From: an uncultured Pseudomonadales bacterium
GTDB lineage: Bacteria > Pseudomonadota > Gammaproteobacteria > Pseudomonadales > Azotimanducaceae
Assembly: GCA_938036875.1 (NCBI GenBank)
Contig: CALHVX010000060.1
Location: forward strand, 1 to 40,449
DNA length: 40,449 bases
Direction of reading: 5' to 3'
Part shown: positions 25,414 through 34,049 of the stretch, one piece after another
Numbering within the stretch: position 1 is the first letter of the stretch
Layout: each line of letters opens with the position of its first letter
Translations under genes and position numbers: made by a program
Notes under the pieces: generated by a model
What the model saw: only the letters and a program-made list of their open reading frames with translations
Database searches by the model: none
What the model was told of the DNA's origin: nothing

Positions 25414-25911
25414 CTACTGCAACACAAAGTTGGTAAGCAGCACAGATTCAATACCACTAACTTGTGCAGCCTCTAGCAGTTGATCGTTCAGTAGATTCTT
25501 AAGATCTAACCGAGTTTTCTCTTTGCCATCGTCAGTACGAAGTTCAGTAAAAGTTTGATCCGAGAGATATTGCAGAATTTGGCTACGTACCAGTGGCGAG
25601 TGTTCGATGATGGCTTCTATGACGCTAGTATTTCGAGACATTAAGGTAATGTCTGCCTGCAAGTACCGAGACTTATTTTCGGCAATAAAATTAACTACAA
25701 ACGGCGGGCGCATATTGTGGTAAACCGCCTTAGCTGCAACCTCAGGAACCTCCTCGACAACAGCCTGTTCCGCCTCGGAACTTTGGACAAAATATAACGT
25801 GCCGCCAACACTTGCGCCCACTGCCACCAAGACGGCAACAATCATCATAATTAGCGGTTTCTTACTCTTCGCAGGTTCTTCTTCCTGCGCTACCTCAGCA
25901 GCATCAGCCAT
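25414..25911 (-). CDS. fliL: flagellar basal body-associated protein FliL
   Basis: 165 aa, with one transmembrane helix at about 18-40 (KKPLIMMIVAVLVAVGASVGGTLYFV) and a periplasmic stomatin-like domain with YHNMRPPFVVNF, YLQADITLMSRN and LLNDQLLEA. FliL surrounds and supports stator units. It is the first gene of fliLMNOPQR, with 110 bases between it and fliK. Confidence 0.95.
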   Translation of the reverse strand: MADAAEVAQEEEPAKSKKPLIMMIVAVLVAVGASVGGTLYFVQSSEAEQAVVEEVPEVAAKAVYHNMRPPFVVNFIAENKSRYLQADITLMSRNTSVIEAIIEHSPLVRSQILQYLSDQTFTELRTDDGKEKTRLDLKNLLNDQLLEAAQVSGIESVLLTNFVLQ

Positions 25912-26021
25912 GCGCTTACTCCGTCACCAAATGCAAATATTGGCGTCATTTTCCCGACGCTTAACATCAGTGTAGAACGGATATAGAAATTCGCTATCCA
26001 AGGCGCATGTACTAATGCCCC

Positions 26022-27887
26022 CTAAACGTAAGCATCAATCCCGCTAGCGCGTGCTGGCGGCTGATTCAGGCTTTGTGGCGCTGTTGGCTGCACCTTGGGC
26101 GAGTGCTGCCAACCCGCGCTTTGCTCAGCATCAGAGTGGTTGGGATCAGACCTGCCCTGATCTGAGTTCGCTGCGCCTCCGGTCCAGCGATCGGCCATGG
26201 CGACTTGTGCATCGCTCACCCCTAAATCCTGAAGCATGGCGCGGATCCGATCTAAATGAGATTCCAGCAAATCGCGAGTTTGACCTTGCTGCGCATTCAA
26301 AGACACCGCCCAGTTGTCGGCGCTACCGCTAAAGGTCAGTTCAACCGAGCCTAATTCAGCCGGGCTCAACGCTATCCGCAAGGATTGCCCGGTTAACTGT
26401 TGTTGCGCGATCATTTGGCTCAGTCGCCCTACCCACTGGCCGCCCATACCATCAGAAACATCTAATCTAGCGCTTGGTGCCATCGGCATCAGTCCACTGG
26501 GTAATAGGCCGGCTCCGTTGGTGCTTCGAGCGACCGCTGCAGGCGTCGCGGGTGTAATCGCATCAGCACTGTCCGCAGGCACTGCTGAGGCGGTTGTTGT
26601 CGCCGATGCACTAGGCTCGACAGCTGTCGCCAGTTGCCGAGTTTCCATGCTAGCTAACGCCGCGCGCAGCGCCATAGGTGCTGTTGCTGTCGCTATACCA
26701 CCACTGGCCGTTTCTATTGCATTTCCAGCTGGGGTTGTCAGCCCATCATTGCGCGCAACGGGCGCGGTTAAATGATTTAGGCTGCGAGCTGCTTGAATAG
26801 ATCGATCGGGCAAAACCGCGGCCACTCCCGGTGTTGGCAATGGAGCGCTGAGGCCGGGTAAATCACTGCTGGCACCCGGAAGCAATGGGCTACTGGGGCT
26901 GCTACTAAGACTGCTACTAGGGCTGCCGGACGCTAGGGGGGTTAACGCCGTGGTCAGCCTGGAGACGGTTTCTAAGGCAGGAACGCCCATACTCCCAAGC
27001 TGACCATTTTGGTTTGCCCCAGCCTGGCGAAGTGCTCCCGGTGTACCTTGGGGAAGTTGGCCTGAGGTCTTATCGGGCTGGGCACTAAAGGTGGCTGTTG
27101 CGATGCTTCTGTTAGCCAGCAAAGCATTGTCAGCCTCCGTCGAAAGGGCTGCAGCCGTGCTTAACACAGCTAGCGTGCCGGCCTCTAATGGCGCAGTCGG
27201 AACGTTAGAAAGAGAGCTCGGCAACAGGCTGGGGCTGGCATTTAGGCTTGAGCGCTCTAGGACCGGAGCAGTTGCTGAGCGGTCGACTTTCAAGCTGAGG
27301 GCATCAGCACTAGGTTTAATGAACTCGCCGTAGTCTTGTACCGCTCGAGCAATATCAACAGCACGTACACCCAAGCCCAGCGCATCAGGACCGGTCGCAA
27401 GCTGATGGACAACAACGCTGCGCTGGGGGTTATCCAACGCCTCTAAGCTTGCAGCACCTTCCAGCATGCTATCAACAGGCGGCACGGTTCCGTCTATCCC
27501 GGTTGGAGCCATTCGGGGAGTAACCGGCAAACTGTTGCCGTTGGGTGGCAATACGGGCGGCAACGGCCTGTTGCTATCCGTGGTCGGGTTGACCGGCAGC
27601 AGCCTGTAGTCCTCCAGCGCCATATCTTGATTGCTAACAGCAGACGCTGAATCTTCCTTGGTTAACGCCGAGGTTAGAGGTAACGAGCTTAATCCATGCA
27701 GGTTTTGCTCAGCGTTTGCCGTCTTGTGATCCAGGTCACGAAGCGGCGTGTTCGGGGTGACCGTTGCTTGCGCATGTGCCAATAAGTTGGCAGCAAACTG
27801 ACCACTTGGCGTTGCTAGGCTAGCACTGCTAGCAACCGGGGAACTAGAAACAGCGCCCAGCCCCATCAGATCTAAAGGCGGCAGCAT
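26022..27887 (-). CDS. fliK: flagellar hook-length control protein FliK
   Basis: 621 aa, long for the family. Most of it is a Ser/Ala/Pro/Thr-rich linker with low sequence complexity. The conserved C-terminal Flg_hook domain is at about residues 480-575 (QWVGRLSQMIAQQQLTGQSL, LSPAELGSVELTF, LLESHLDRIRAMLQDLGV). FliK measures hook length and switches FlhB specificity. The linker includes a short tandem repeat at 26889-26924. A sigma54-type promoter lies about 107 bases upstream. Confidence 0.93.
   Translation of the reverse strand: MLPPLDLMGLGAVSSSPVASSASLATPSGQFAANLLAHAQATVTPNTPLRDLDHKTANAEQNLHGLSSLPLTSALTKEDSASAVSNQDMALEDYRLLPVNPTTDSNRPLPPVLPPNGNSLPVTPRMAPTGIDGTVPPVDSMLEGAASLEALDNPQRSVVVHQLATGPDALGLGVRAVDIARAVQDYGEFIKPSADALSLKVDRSATAPVLERSSLNASPSLLPSSLSNVPTAPLEAGTLAVLSTAAALSTEADNALLANRSIATATFSAQPDKTSGQLPQGTPGALRQAGANQNGQLGSMGVPALETVSRLTTALTPLASGSPSSSLSSSPSSPLLPGASSDLPGLSAPLPTPGVAAVLPDRSIQAARSLNHLTAPVARNDGLTTPAGNAIETASGGIATATAPMALRAALASMETRQLATAVEPSASATTTASAVPADSADAITPATPAAVARSTNGAGLLPSGLMPMAPSARLDVSDGMGGQWVGRLSQMIAQQQLTGQSLRIALSPAELGSVELTFSGSADNWAVSLNAQQGQTRDLLESHLDRIRAMLQDLGVSDAQVAMADRWTGGAANSDQGRSDPNHSDAEQSAGWQHSPKVQPTAPQSLNQPPARASGIDAYV
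26889..26924. repeat. fliK: three 12-bp tandem repeats inside fliK
   Basis: Three adjacent 12-base units (GCTACTGGGGCT, GCTACTAAGACT, GCTACTAGGGCT) encode SPSS, SLSS and SPSS in the FliK linker. Because the unit length is a multiple of three, gain or loss of a unit would change linker length without a frameshift. Confidence 0.7.
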
Positions 27888-27993
27888 GAGCCAGGCTCCT
27901 GATCGACAGATTGATAACGGGTAAAGCGGAAGATAAGAAGGTTGTGCACTATGTTGTACTACCCAAACAGATTCGTTATATCAGTTTGGTTAA

Positions 27994-28010
27994 AGCAATA
28001 TTCAGGCCAA
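27994..28010 (-). promoter_or_regulatory. sigma54-type promoter upstream of fliK
   Basis: On the minus strand the sequence reads TTGGCCTGAATATTGCT. This matches the sigma54 consensus TTGGCACG-N4-TTGCT at all positions but two, with the required 10 bases between GG and GC. It lies about 107 bases before the fliK start, in the 172-base gap after the Hpt gene. The EBPs at 36149-38454 would be its natural activators. Confidence 0.65.
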
Positions 28011-28059
28011 CTATGCACACAGCCTCTTGATGGCTTGGACTCTGTAACTGCTGTTGGTT

Positions 28060-28446
28060 TCAGCCTGAGAAGAATTCTTTTCGCAAGGTGTCGGTAGTCT
28101 GTTCAAGCTCTATTCGTGCGGGTTGCAACAAAGACTCTAGTTGCTTCATTGTCGCGTTTTCTACAGCAGCATCTTCTAATGCAGACCAACGCGCCCCTAA
28201 ATTCGGAGCACCAATATTCAAGGCGCTGCCTTTCAGGCTGTGGGCTCCCCGTCTGAGCGCATCATAATTCAACAGCTCAATGTGCTCGACTAGATCTGCC
28301 GCCCCCTGCTCCGAGCTATCGATAAACTCCTCTAACAGGCCAACAAAATCTTCCTCCAATAAATCTTGGAGCTCGGCTAACGCCTGTCGATCCAAATCAG
28401 CGGCGGCGTTTGCGACTGCGTCCTGTTCGTTACTTAACTCACTCAA
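28060..28446 (-). CDS. hptB: Hpt-domain phosphotransfer protein (HptB-like)
   Basis: 128 aa from a TTG at 28446, which overlaps the HsbR-like stop (TTGA) and follows GGAG by 8 bases; a further TTG at 28461 is possible. The Hpt domain has the phospho-accepting His in LRRGAHSLKGSALNIGA. In P. aeruginosa HptB passes phosphate to the HsbR response regulator, which controls the HsbA antagonist and so FlgM/sigma28 and biofilm decisions. The gene order hsbA-hsbR-hptB is preserved here, inside the flagellar cluster, which supports the call. The symbol is by analogy. Confidence 0.85.
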   Translation of the reverse strand: MSELSNEQDAVANAAADLDRQALAELQDLLEEDFVGLLEEFIDSSEQGAADLVEHIELLNYDALRRGAHSLKGSALNIGAPNLGARWSALEDAAVENATMKQLESLLQPARIELEQTTDTLRKEFFSG

Positions 28447-30149
28447 TGACCCGTCTCCCAATGCATTTCAGCACTAACCGTATTGCCTGATCCTTCGTGT
28501 TGAACCTGGTGGCACAAATCACTGAGCAAACTTAGCCCGCGGCCGTGGTACCCCAAATTTCCTTTCGCATTTGGGCCACCACATTGCCGAAAATCGAAAC
28601 CATCGCCGCTATCGGTAACCCGAATCTTGAGGATTCCTTCAGGCTGACGAGCATCACAGTCGAACTCGAAAAACACAGATCCTTTAATGCTCTCTAGTCT
28701 GGCTGCTCGTTGCTCGTAGTACTGCTGAAAACCCGTAGCGCTTTGTTTTAAAGTGGAGTCTAAGCCCAGTACGCCATGCTCTAACGCATTGGAGTAAAGC
28801 TCGGATAGCACAATTTGAATGTCTCCCACGTGCGCATTCAAGCTAGGGCAATGCATCAACAAGCGCACCAGCATCGGCAGAGGATTAAACTGCTTCAAGG
28901 AGCAGTCGCGCAGCTCATAGGTGCTGCGCCAAACATCTGCACCTAGCTCCCCTTCTAGAGACTTGCTATCAAATTGCACCTGCGCCGTTTCAGGCGATTG
29001 CATCGTGATCTCTGCCATAGTGAAGTCGTCATCACGGCTTTGCTCACCCATATGTTCTTGCACTTCTGCTAGCAAATGCTCAATGCATTTTTCGTGGGGC
29101 TCAGCAATTTCTTCAGCGAATCGTTCATAACCAAACTGCTCACCCTCAAGGTTTTGTGCCTCAATGATGCCGTCAGTGGTCAAAATCAATCGATCCCCAG
29201 GATGGGCCTCGATCACTTTAGGCACAACGCTTATGCGAGTAGATGGCAACACCCCTAGGGGTAGGTGTTCGGGCTCTAGGGTGACGGTGGCCTCGGCACC
29301 AGGTCGGATGAGAAAGCCCGGCGGGAGACCGCCGTTCCAGTAATTTATGGTTTGCTTACGAAAATCCAGCTCGGCAACAATTGCGCAGCAGAAATAGCCA
29401 ATGGGCAGTATGCTGTTTAGCTTACGATTACATTCATGAACTATGTCGGAAACGCTGAAGCCCTTCTGAGCCATACCGTAAAATATTTCGGACAAAGGCA
29501 TTGCGCCAATGGACGCGGTTAACCCATGGCCCGTGAAATCGCCAAGGAGCAACATCAACGTCTCGCGTGGTGTAGGTGCCGCCATAAGCACGTCACCGTT
29601 AAATACCGCCAGTGGTGACAATAGGTAGTTGATGTAAGGTGCATCAAGAAACCCTCGCGTGGCCACACTGTCAAACATTGCCTTAGCGGCTTCTTGTTCT
29701 TGCACCAGGTGGACGTTGTGCTTACGCAGTTCGCTACTTTGCTGCTGCATCTTGCTGTGTAGGTCTTGTACCCGCTGTAGAGCCCGTAGCTTGGCCTGCA
29801 AGATGACTTTGTTGTAAGGCTTTGAGAGAAAATCATCGCCACCGGCATTGACGCAACTGGCTAGCTCATCGGCAGCCGTTAAGGAGGTAAGAAACACAAC
29901 CGATGTAAACTCACCGGCTGGACTGTTCTTGATCTCGCGAGCAACGGCAAAGCCGTCTAAACGCGGCATCAAGGCATCTAGCAGGACAATGCGAGGACTG
30001 TGCTGGGCGTACAACTCTAACGCCTCTACCCCATCTTTTGCTTGCACCACGGAGTAACCCGACTGACGTACGATTTTACTCAAAATCGTACGATCAACCA
30101 GGTTGTCATCTGCAATCAGAATGGATTCAGTTGTCGCTTGGGACACCAT
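28443..30149 (-). CDS. hsbR: response regulator with PP2C phosphatase and HATPase domains (HsbR-like)
   Basis: 568 aa in three parts. A receiver domain (about 10-125) has the phospho-accepting Asp58 in LLDALMPRLDG and the acid pair in IADDN. A PP2C/SpoIIE-type phosphatase domain (about 190-385) has GDFTGHGLTAS. A C-terminal HATPase domain resembling an anti-sigma kinase (about 420-565) has the N-box-like SELYSNALEHG and a DSGDGFDF motif. This is the HsbR arrangement: the phosphatase and kinase activities act in opposite directions on the STAS protein encoded just upstream. The Hpt gene overlaps its end. Confidence 0.9.
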   Translation of the reverse strand: MVSQATTESILIADDNLVDRTILSKIVRQSGYSVVQAKDGVEALELYAQHSPRIVLLDALMPRLDGFAVAREIKNSPAGEFTSVVFLTSLTAADELASCVNAGGDDFLSKPYNKVILQAKLRALQRVQDLHSKMQQQSSELRKHNVHLVQEQEAAKAMFDSVATRGFLDAPYINYLLSPLAVFNGDVLMAAPTPRETLMLLLGDFTGHGLTASIGAMPLSEIFYGMAQKGFSVSDIVHECNRKLNSILPIGYFCCAIVAELDFRKQTINYWNGGLPPGFLIRPGAEATVTLEPEHLPLGVLPSTRISVVPKVIEAHPGDRLILTTDGIIEAQNLEGEQFGYERFAEEIAEPHEKCIEHLLAEVQEHMGEQSRDDDFTMAEITMQSPETAQVQFDSKSLEGELGADVWRSTYELRDCSLKQFNPLPMLVRLLMHCPSLNAHVGDIQIVLSELYSNALEHGVLGLDSTLKQSATGFQQYYEQRAARLESIKGSVFFEFDCDARQPEGILKIRVTDSGDGFDFRQCGGPNAKGNLGYHGRGLSLLSDLCHQVQHEGSGNTVSAEMHWETGH

Positions 30150-30157
30150 GAATCGAC

Positions 30158-30463
30158 CTAGTGAATAGCAAAAAGCTGATCAAAGTTAGAAATGCTGAAG
30201 ATCTTCTTCACGTCCTGTGAACAATTGATTATCTCGACGCTTGCCTCATCACCACCAGCATAATCCCGCAGCAGCAACAACATGCCTAGCGCTGAGCTAT
30301 CCAGATAGCTAGTTTGACGCAGATCAACGACAAATCGATCTGGTTTGTTCCCTTGCAACTCGTAACATTGGCGAAAAGCTTCGTGCTCGCTGAAGTCAAA
30401 CCGACCTTCAACCTGGATTACTAGACTATTACCATCTGTGGCAATGTTAGAAGAAACGCTCAA
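30158..30463 (-). CDS. hsbA: STAS-domain anti-sigma factor antagonist (HsbA-like)
   Basis: 101 aa, a single STAS domain. The phosphorylatable serine is expected at Ser56 in YLDSSALGML, the SpoIIAA pattern. The TTG start at 30463 follows GGAG by 7 bases. It lies 8 bases upstream of the HsbR-like gene. In P. aeruginosa HsbA binds the anti-sigma factor FlgM when unphosphorylated; the same link to FliA is likely here. Confidence 0.88.
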   Translation of the reverse strand: MSVSSNIATDGNSLVIQVEGRFDFSEHEAFRQCYELQGNKPDRFVVDLRQTSYLDSSALGMLLLLRDYAGGDEASVEIINCSQDVKKIFSISNFDQLFAIH

Positions 30464-30537
30464 TGGCTGGCTCCATCGTTAATACCTGACTTAAGCCTAG
30501 ACCAATATACTGAAGTTGCTCGGATACCAGATCTACT

Positions 30538-30933
30538 TTACTGACCGCGTCGCTCTGCCCGCTTGAGCTTTTGCTGTGCATTTTTGTGACGCTTTTCTTG
30601 GAGTTTGCTCAGACCTTCCATCTGCTGCAACGAAGCTCGCAATGCCAGGCTACAACGCTGCTCCATCGCTTCCAAATGCGCCAACTCGTCACCTAAATGC
30701 ACCAACATAACGGTCAAATTACCGTACATAGAGAGCCGATCTTTTAGCGCCATCGCGCGTCCAGAGTCCCAACCTTTTATCTGCTGGTGATAGTCACCCT
30801 GCAAGCTTTGTAGATGGGCTATGTCGTCACGCTTGGCATTGACCGCCGCGGTGCTGGCTTGTAGCGCTGCTTTTTGTTTATCGCTGCGGAGTTGCGCCAC
30901 TTGGGCAACAAGAGCGAGCTTATCTTTGGCCAT
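30538..30933 (-). CDS. fliJ: flagellar export chaperone FliJ
   Basis: 131 aa, almost entirely helical and charged, as expected for FliJ, a coiled-coil protein that sits in the FliI hexamer. There is little motif conservation; the call rests on length, coiled-coil character (ELAHLEAMEQRCSLALRASLQQMEGL) and position directly after fliI. Confidence 0.85.
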   Translation of the reverse strand: MAKDKLALVAQVAQLRSDKQKAALQASTAAVNAKRDDIAHLQSLQGDYHQQIKGWDSGRAMALKDRLSMYGNLTVMLVHLGDELAHLEAMEQRCSLALRASLQQMEGLSKLQEKRHKNAQQKLKRAERRGQ

Positions 30934-32280
30934 CTATCCAGAACCTGTGAGCAAGTCCTGCAATTGCGCGTGCCCTTGATCGCTGCGGAACACCTCAGCT
31001 TCATCCTGCTGCAGAAATGCCGACATGCCTGCGTGTTTGGATATAGCCTCATCCAGCAATGCATCGCTACCTGATTGGTAAGCGCCCAACGACACTAGAT
31101 CTTGTTGCTCAGCATGCCGAGCCCACATCTGCCGAAACCGCAACGCCAACTTGCGCTGATCCGCTGTCTGCAATTTTTGCTGCAACCGGGAGATAGACGC
31201 TTGAATATCGATAGCGGGATAGTGGCCACTGTCGGCTAACTGCCGAGACAACACAAAGTGGCCGTCTAGAATGGCTCGAATGCTGTCCACAATCGGATCG
31301 TTAAGATCATCCTCTTCCACTAACACAGTGTAGATAGCCGTGATCGAGCCCGCGTAGTCTTCAACCGCCCCGGCTCGCTCAACGAGATTCGGGAGCAAGC
31401 TGAAGACCGATGGGGGATACCCTTTGCTGGTTGCTGGTTCACCTGCCGCCAAGCCAATCTCGCGCTGCGCTTGAGCTACCCGCGTCAACGAATCCATGAG
31501 CAGCAACACGTTGGCGCCTTCACGTCGATAGTGGCAAGCAATGTCTGTTGCAAGCTGAGCAGAACGCAGCCGCAAAGCGGGCGCTTCATCTGCTGGGGCG
31601 GCAACCACCACCGAATTTTCTAAGCCACTACCTAAGTTGTTGGCAACAAAGTCTTGGACCTCACGGCCACGCTCACCAACCAAGCCAACCACAACCACAT
31701 CTGCCTTCACATTGCGCGCTAACATACCAAGCAATACACTTTTACCCACCCCGCTACCAGCAAACAAGCCAACACGCTGGCCAACACCTAGCGTTAGCAA
31801 GCTGTTGATGGCACGTACGCCGACATCGAGCGGCTGATCTATTGGTCGGCGGCGCAGTGGGTTGAGGCGTTCCTTGACGCCTGGTTTAGTATCTAACGCA
31901 ATCTCGCCCAAATTGTCCAAAGGCCGACAAAGGCCATCGATAACCCGACCTTTCAACTGGTCCAATTGCGGATACGCGGGCACCTTACCAAAACTTACAC
32001 GACAACCTTGGGCAACACCACGCAGTGACGTTAGCGGCATCAAGATACTTTCGTCGCCCTCAAAACCAACCACTTCCGCTGCACAACCGACGCTGCCAGG
32101 GACTTGCACCCAACACCAGTCGTTGAGCCCGACCCGTAAACCTTTGGCGCGCAACGAATGACCATTAACCGCGCTAACCTGGCCATAAGGTTGCCAGAGC
32201 TCTGTAGCAGCCAGTTGCGACCGCAACAGACTACCCCAAGCTTTTGCTGCTGGGACTAGATCAGTTGCTTGCGAAGTCAT
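30934..32280 (-). CDS. fliI: flagellar export ATPase FliI
   Basis: 448 aa. Walker A is AGSGVGKS (174-181). Also visible are VVVGLVGERGREVQDFV, LLLMDSLTRVAQAQREIGLA, GEPATSKGYPPSVFSLLP and the conserved ERAGAVEDYAGSITAIYTVLVEEDD. FliI powers or primes substrate unloading at the export gate. The start overlaps the fliH stop (ATGA). Confidence 0.97.
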   Translation of the reverse strand: MTSQATDLVPAAKAWGSLLRSQLAATELWQPYGQVSAVNGHSLRAKGLRVGLNDWCWVQVPGSVGCAAEVVGFEGDESILMPLTSLRGVAQGCRVSFGKVPAYPQLDQLKGRVIDGLCRPLDNLGEIALDTKPGVKERLNPLRRRPIDQPLDVGVRAINSLLTLGVGQRVGLFAGSGVGKSVLLGMLARNVKADVVVVGLVGERGREVQDFVANNLGSGLENSVVVAAPADEAPALRLRSAQLATDIACHYRREGANVLLLMDSLTRVAQAQREIGLAAGEPATSKGYPPSVFSLLPNLVERAGAVEDYAGSITAIYTVLVEEDDLNDPIVDSIRAILDGHFVLSRQLADSGHYPAIDIQASISRLQQKLQTADQRKLALRFRQMWARHAEQQDLVSLGAYQSGSDALLDEAISKHAGMSAFLQQDEAEVFRSDQGHAQLQDLLTGSG

Positions 32281-32972
32281 GACTCGGGCTCAGAAGCGAT
32301 AGGACCTTGCGCATTGTTTGAGTTCAGCAGGCTGTCTTGACCTGGGACTACATCAGGGCTTGGCGGTGAACTGTGTTCTAATCTTGGTTCTGAAACCTGA
32401 ACCGCTACTTGATCCAAGCTGGCAAAGGCTTGTGCCACCAACGCTTGCATATCCATCTGCAAACAGGAGCTTCCTTGGCGTAGCTCCAATGCACCGGCAG
32501 GCAACTCGGGATCAAGGATCAAGGTATATTGGGACTGCTTGCTTAGCGCTTCTTCAAGATCTGGATGACAGGCCAGGCAGAAATCCACCGATGTTGGCAA
32601 CAATTGTTGACCTTGCTTCAACAGCTGATCTAAACGTTCACTGTCAGCAAGCAACGCTTGGAGCAAAAATTTAGCGGCGATCATCTGCACCAACTCAACC
32701 TGAACAGATCGCCATTGACTAGCAAAGGCCTCAGCTTCTCGAATGATTGAATCCATGCTCGCGAATTGCTGCTGCACCTGCGCCAGGGCTTCTTGCTCGC
32801 CTTTGGCTAGGCCCTCGGCGTAACCCCGGTCAAACCCTTGCTGATGCCCCGCCGCGGCTGCATCGGCTGCGGCTTGCGCCGGGTCAACGGGCTTTGGTCC
32901 GAGCGGAGACATTGAGTTATCGGTGACCTTCGACGAGCCCGGCCAAGAAAAGAGTTGAGGATCAGATTCCAT
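32277..32972 (-). CDS. fliH: flagellar export ATPase regulator FliH
   Basis: 231 aa. The N-terminal GYAEGLAKGEQEA region holds a GxxxG-like repeat pattern with a preceding GHQQGFDRGYAEGL, as is typical for FliH, followed by a helical middle and a C-terminal region that binds FliI. Sequence conservation is low, as usual. It lies between fliG (21-base gap) and fliI (4-base overlap). Confidence 0.9.
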   Translation of the reverse strand: MESDPQLFSWPGSSKVTDNSMSPLGPKPVDPAQAAADAAAAGHQQGFDRGYAEGLAKGEQEALAQVQQQFASMDSIIREAEAFASQWRSVQVELVQMIAAKFLLQALLADSERLDQLLKQGQQLLPTSVDFCLACHPDLEEALSKQSQYTLILDPELPAGALELRQGSSCLQMDMQALVAQAFASLDQVAVQVSEPRLEHSSPPSPDVVPGQDSLLNSNNAQGPIASEPES

Positions 32973-32993
32973 GTGTGCGCATCAATGCCGTGG

Positions 32994-34013
32994 CTACAGC
33001 ATCGCCTCGCCGCCGGCACCACCCAGAACGATCTCGCCAGAATCGGCTAAGCGTCGCGCCACTTGGAGCACTTCTTTTTGAGCCCCTTCTACTTCGCTCA
33101 AACGCACAGGTCCTTTGGCCTCCATATCATCCGCGAGCAGCTCCGCCGCACGCTTTGACATATTCGCGAATATCTTCTCTTGTAGCGGTAACTCCGCGCC
33201 TTTCAGTGCAAGCACCAGGATATCGGTTGAAACGTCGCGCAAGATTGCTTGGATACCCCGGTCATCAACCCCCATCAAGTTGTCGAAGACAAACATAAGT
33301 TCCTGTATCTCAGCACCCAGGGCTTCATCGAGGCCTTGTATGGATTCCAAAAGCTCCATGTTCTTCTTGGAGTCCACATTGTTCAATATTTCTGCCGCAG
33401 AGCGTCGACCGCCAAGCTGGGCAAACCTTCGATTGCTGGCTTTGCTGACTTGCTCTTCTAACACCACGCTAAGCTCCGCTAAGGCCGAGGGCGAGATGGA
33501 CTCTAGATTAGCAACACGCACAAGAACCTCACTACGTGTCTCAGAATCCGGAAAATAGTCCAGCACCGCGGCGGCCTGCTCAGGATCGAGATAAGACAAC
33601 ACGATCGCCTGAATCTGCGGATGCTCTTGCAAAACAAAATCCGCAATCGCCCGTGGATCCATCCACTTGAGCTTATCCAGCCCGCTGGTGTTGCCGCCGA
33701 CTATACGCTCCAAAATAACGCTAGCGCGCTCTTCGCCTAACGCAGAAACCATCATTTTTTGCATGTAGTTGTTAGCCCCGATCGCCAAACCGGATTGATC
33801 GCCAACCGTTTCTAAAAAAACGTCCATCACCGCTTGAATTTGCGGCGCTTGGATATGATCTAGCTCAGACATTGCAGCCCCTAAGCGTTGCACTTCTCGC
33901 GGCTCTAGGTGACGCAAAATCCTCGCCGCATCCGCCTCACCCAGCGCCAACATTAAAACGGCGGCACGTTGAACCGGCTCAAACTCAGTTTCTACTAACG
34001 CTACTTCACCCAT
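32994..34013 (-). CDS. fliG: flagellar motor switch protein FliG
   Basis: 339 aa. N-terminal AAVLMLALGEADAARILRHLEPREVQRLGAAM, middle domain with EHPQIQAIVLSYLDPEQAAAVL, and C-terminal torque domain with NLMGVDDRGIQAILRDVSTDILVLALKGA and MSKRAAELLADDMEAKGPVRLSEVE are all canonical. FliG links the MS ring to the switch and meets the stator. Confidence 0.97.
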   Translation of the reverse strand: MGEVALVETEFEPVQRAAVLMLALGEADAARILRHLEPREVQRLGAAMSELDHIQAPQIQAVMDVFLETVGDQSGLAIGANNYMQKMMVSALGEERASVILERIVGGNTSGLDKLKWMDPRAIADFVLQEHPQIQAIVLSYLDPEQAAAVLDYFPDSETRSEVLVRVANLESISPSALAELSVVLEEQVSKASNRRFAQLGGRRSAAEILNNVDSKKNMELLESIQGLDEALGAEIQELMFVFDNLMGVDDRGIQAILRDVSTDILVLALKGAELPLQEKIFANMSKRAAELLADDMEAKGPVRLSEVEGAQKEVLQVARRLADSGEIVLGGAGGEAML

Positions 34014-34049
34014 GACATCTTCCTTAAGTTAGACCTATGCGCCCTAGGG

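Noticed and set aside
25943-25960. GCGTC / GACGC inverted repeat between fliK and fliL as a terminator
   Set aside because: Only a 5-bp stem with an 8-base loop and no T-run on the minus strand.
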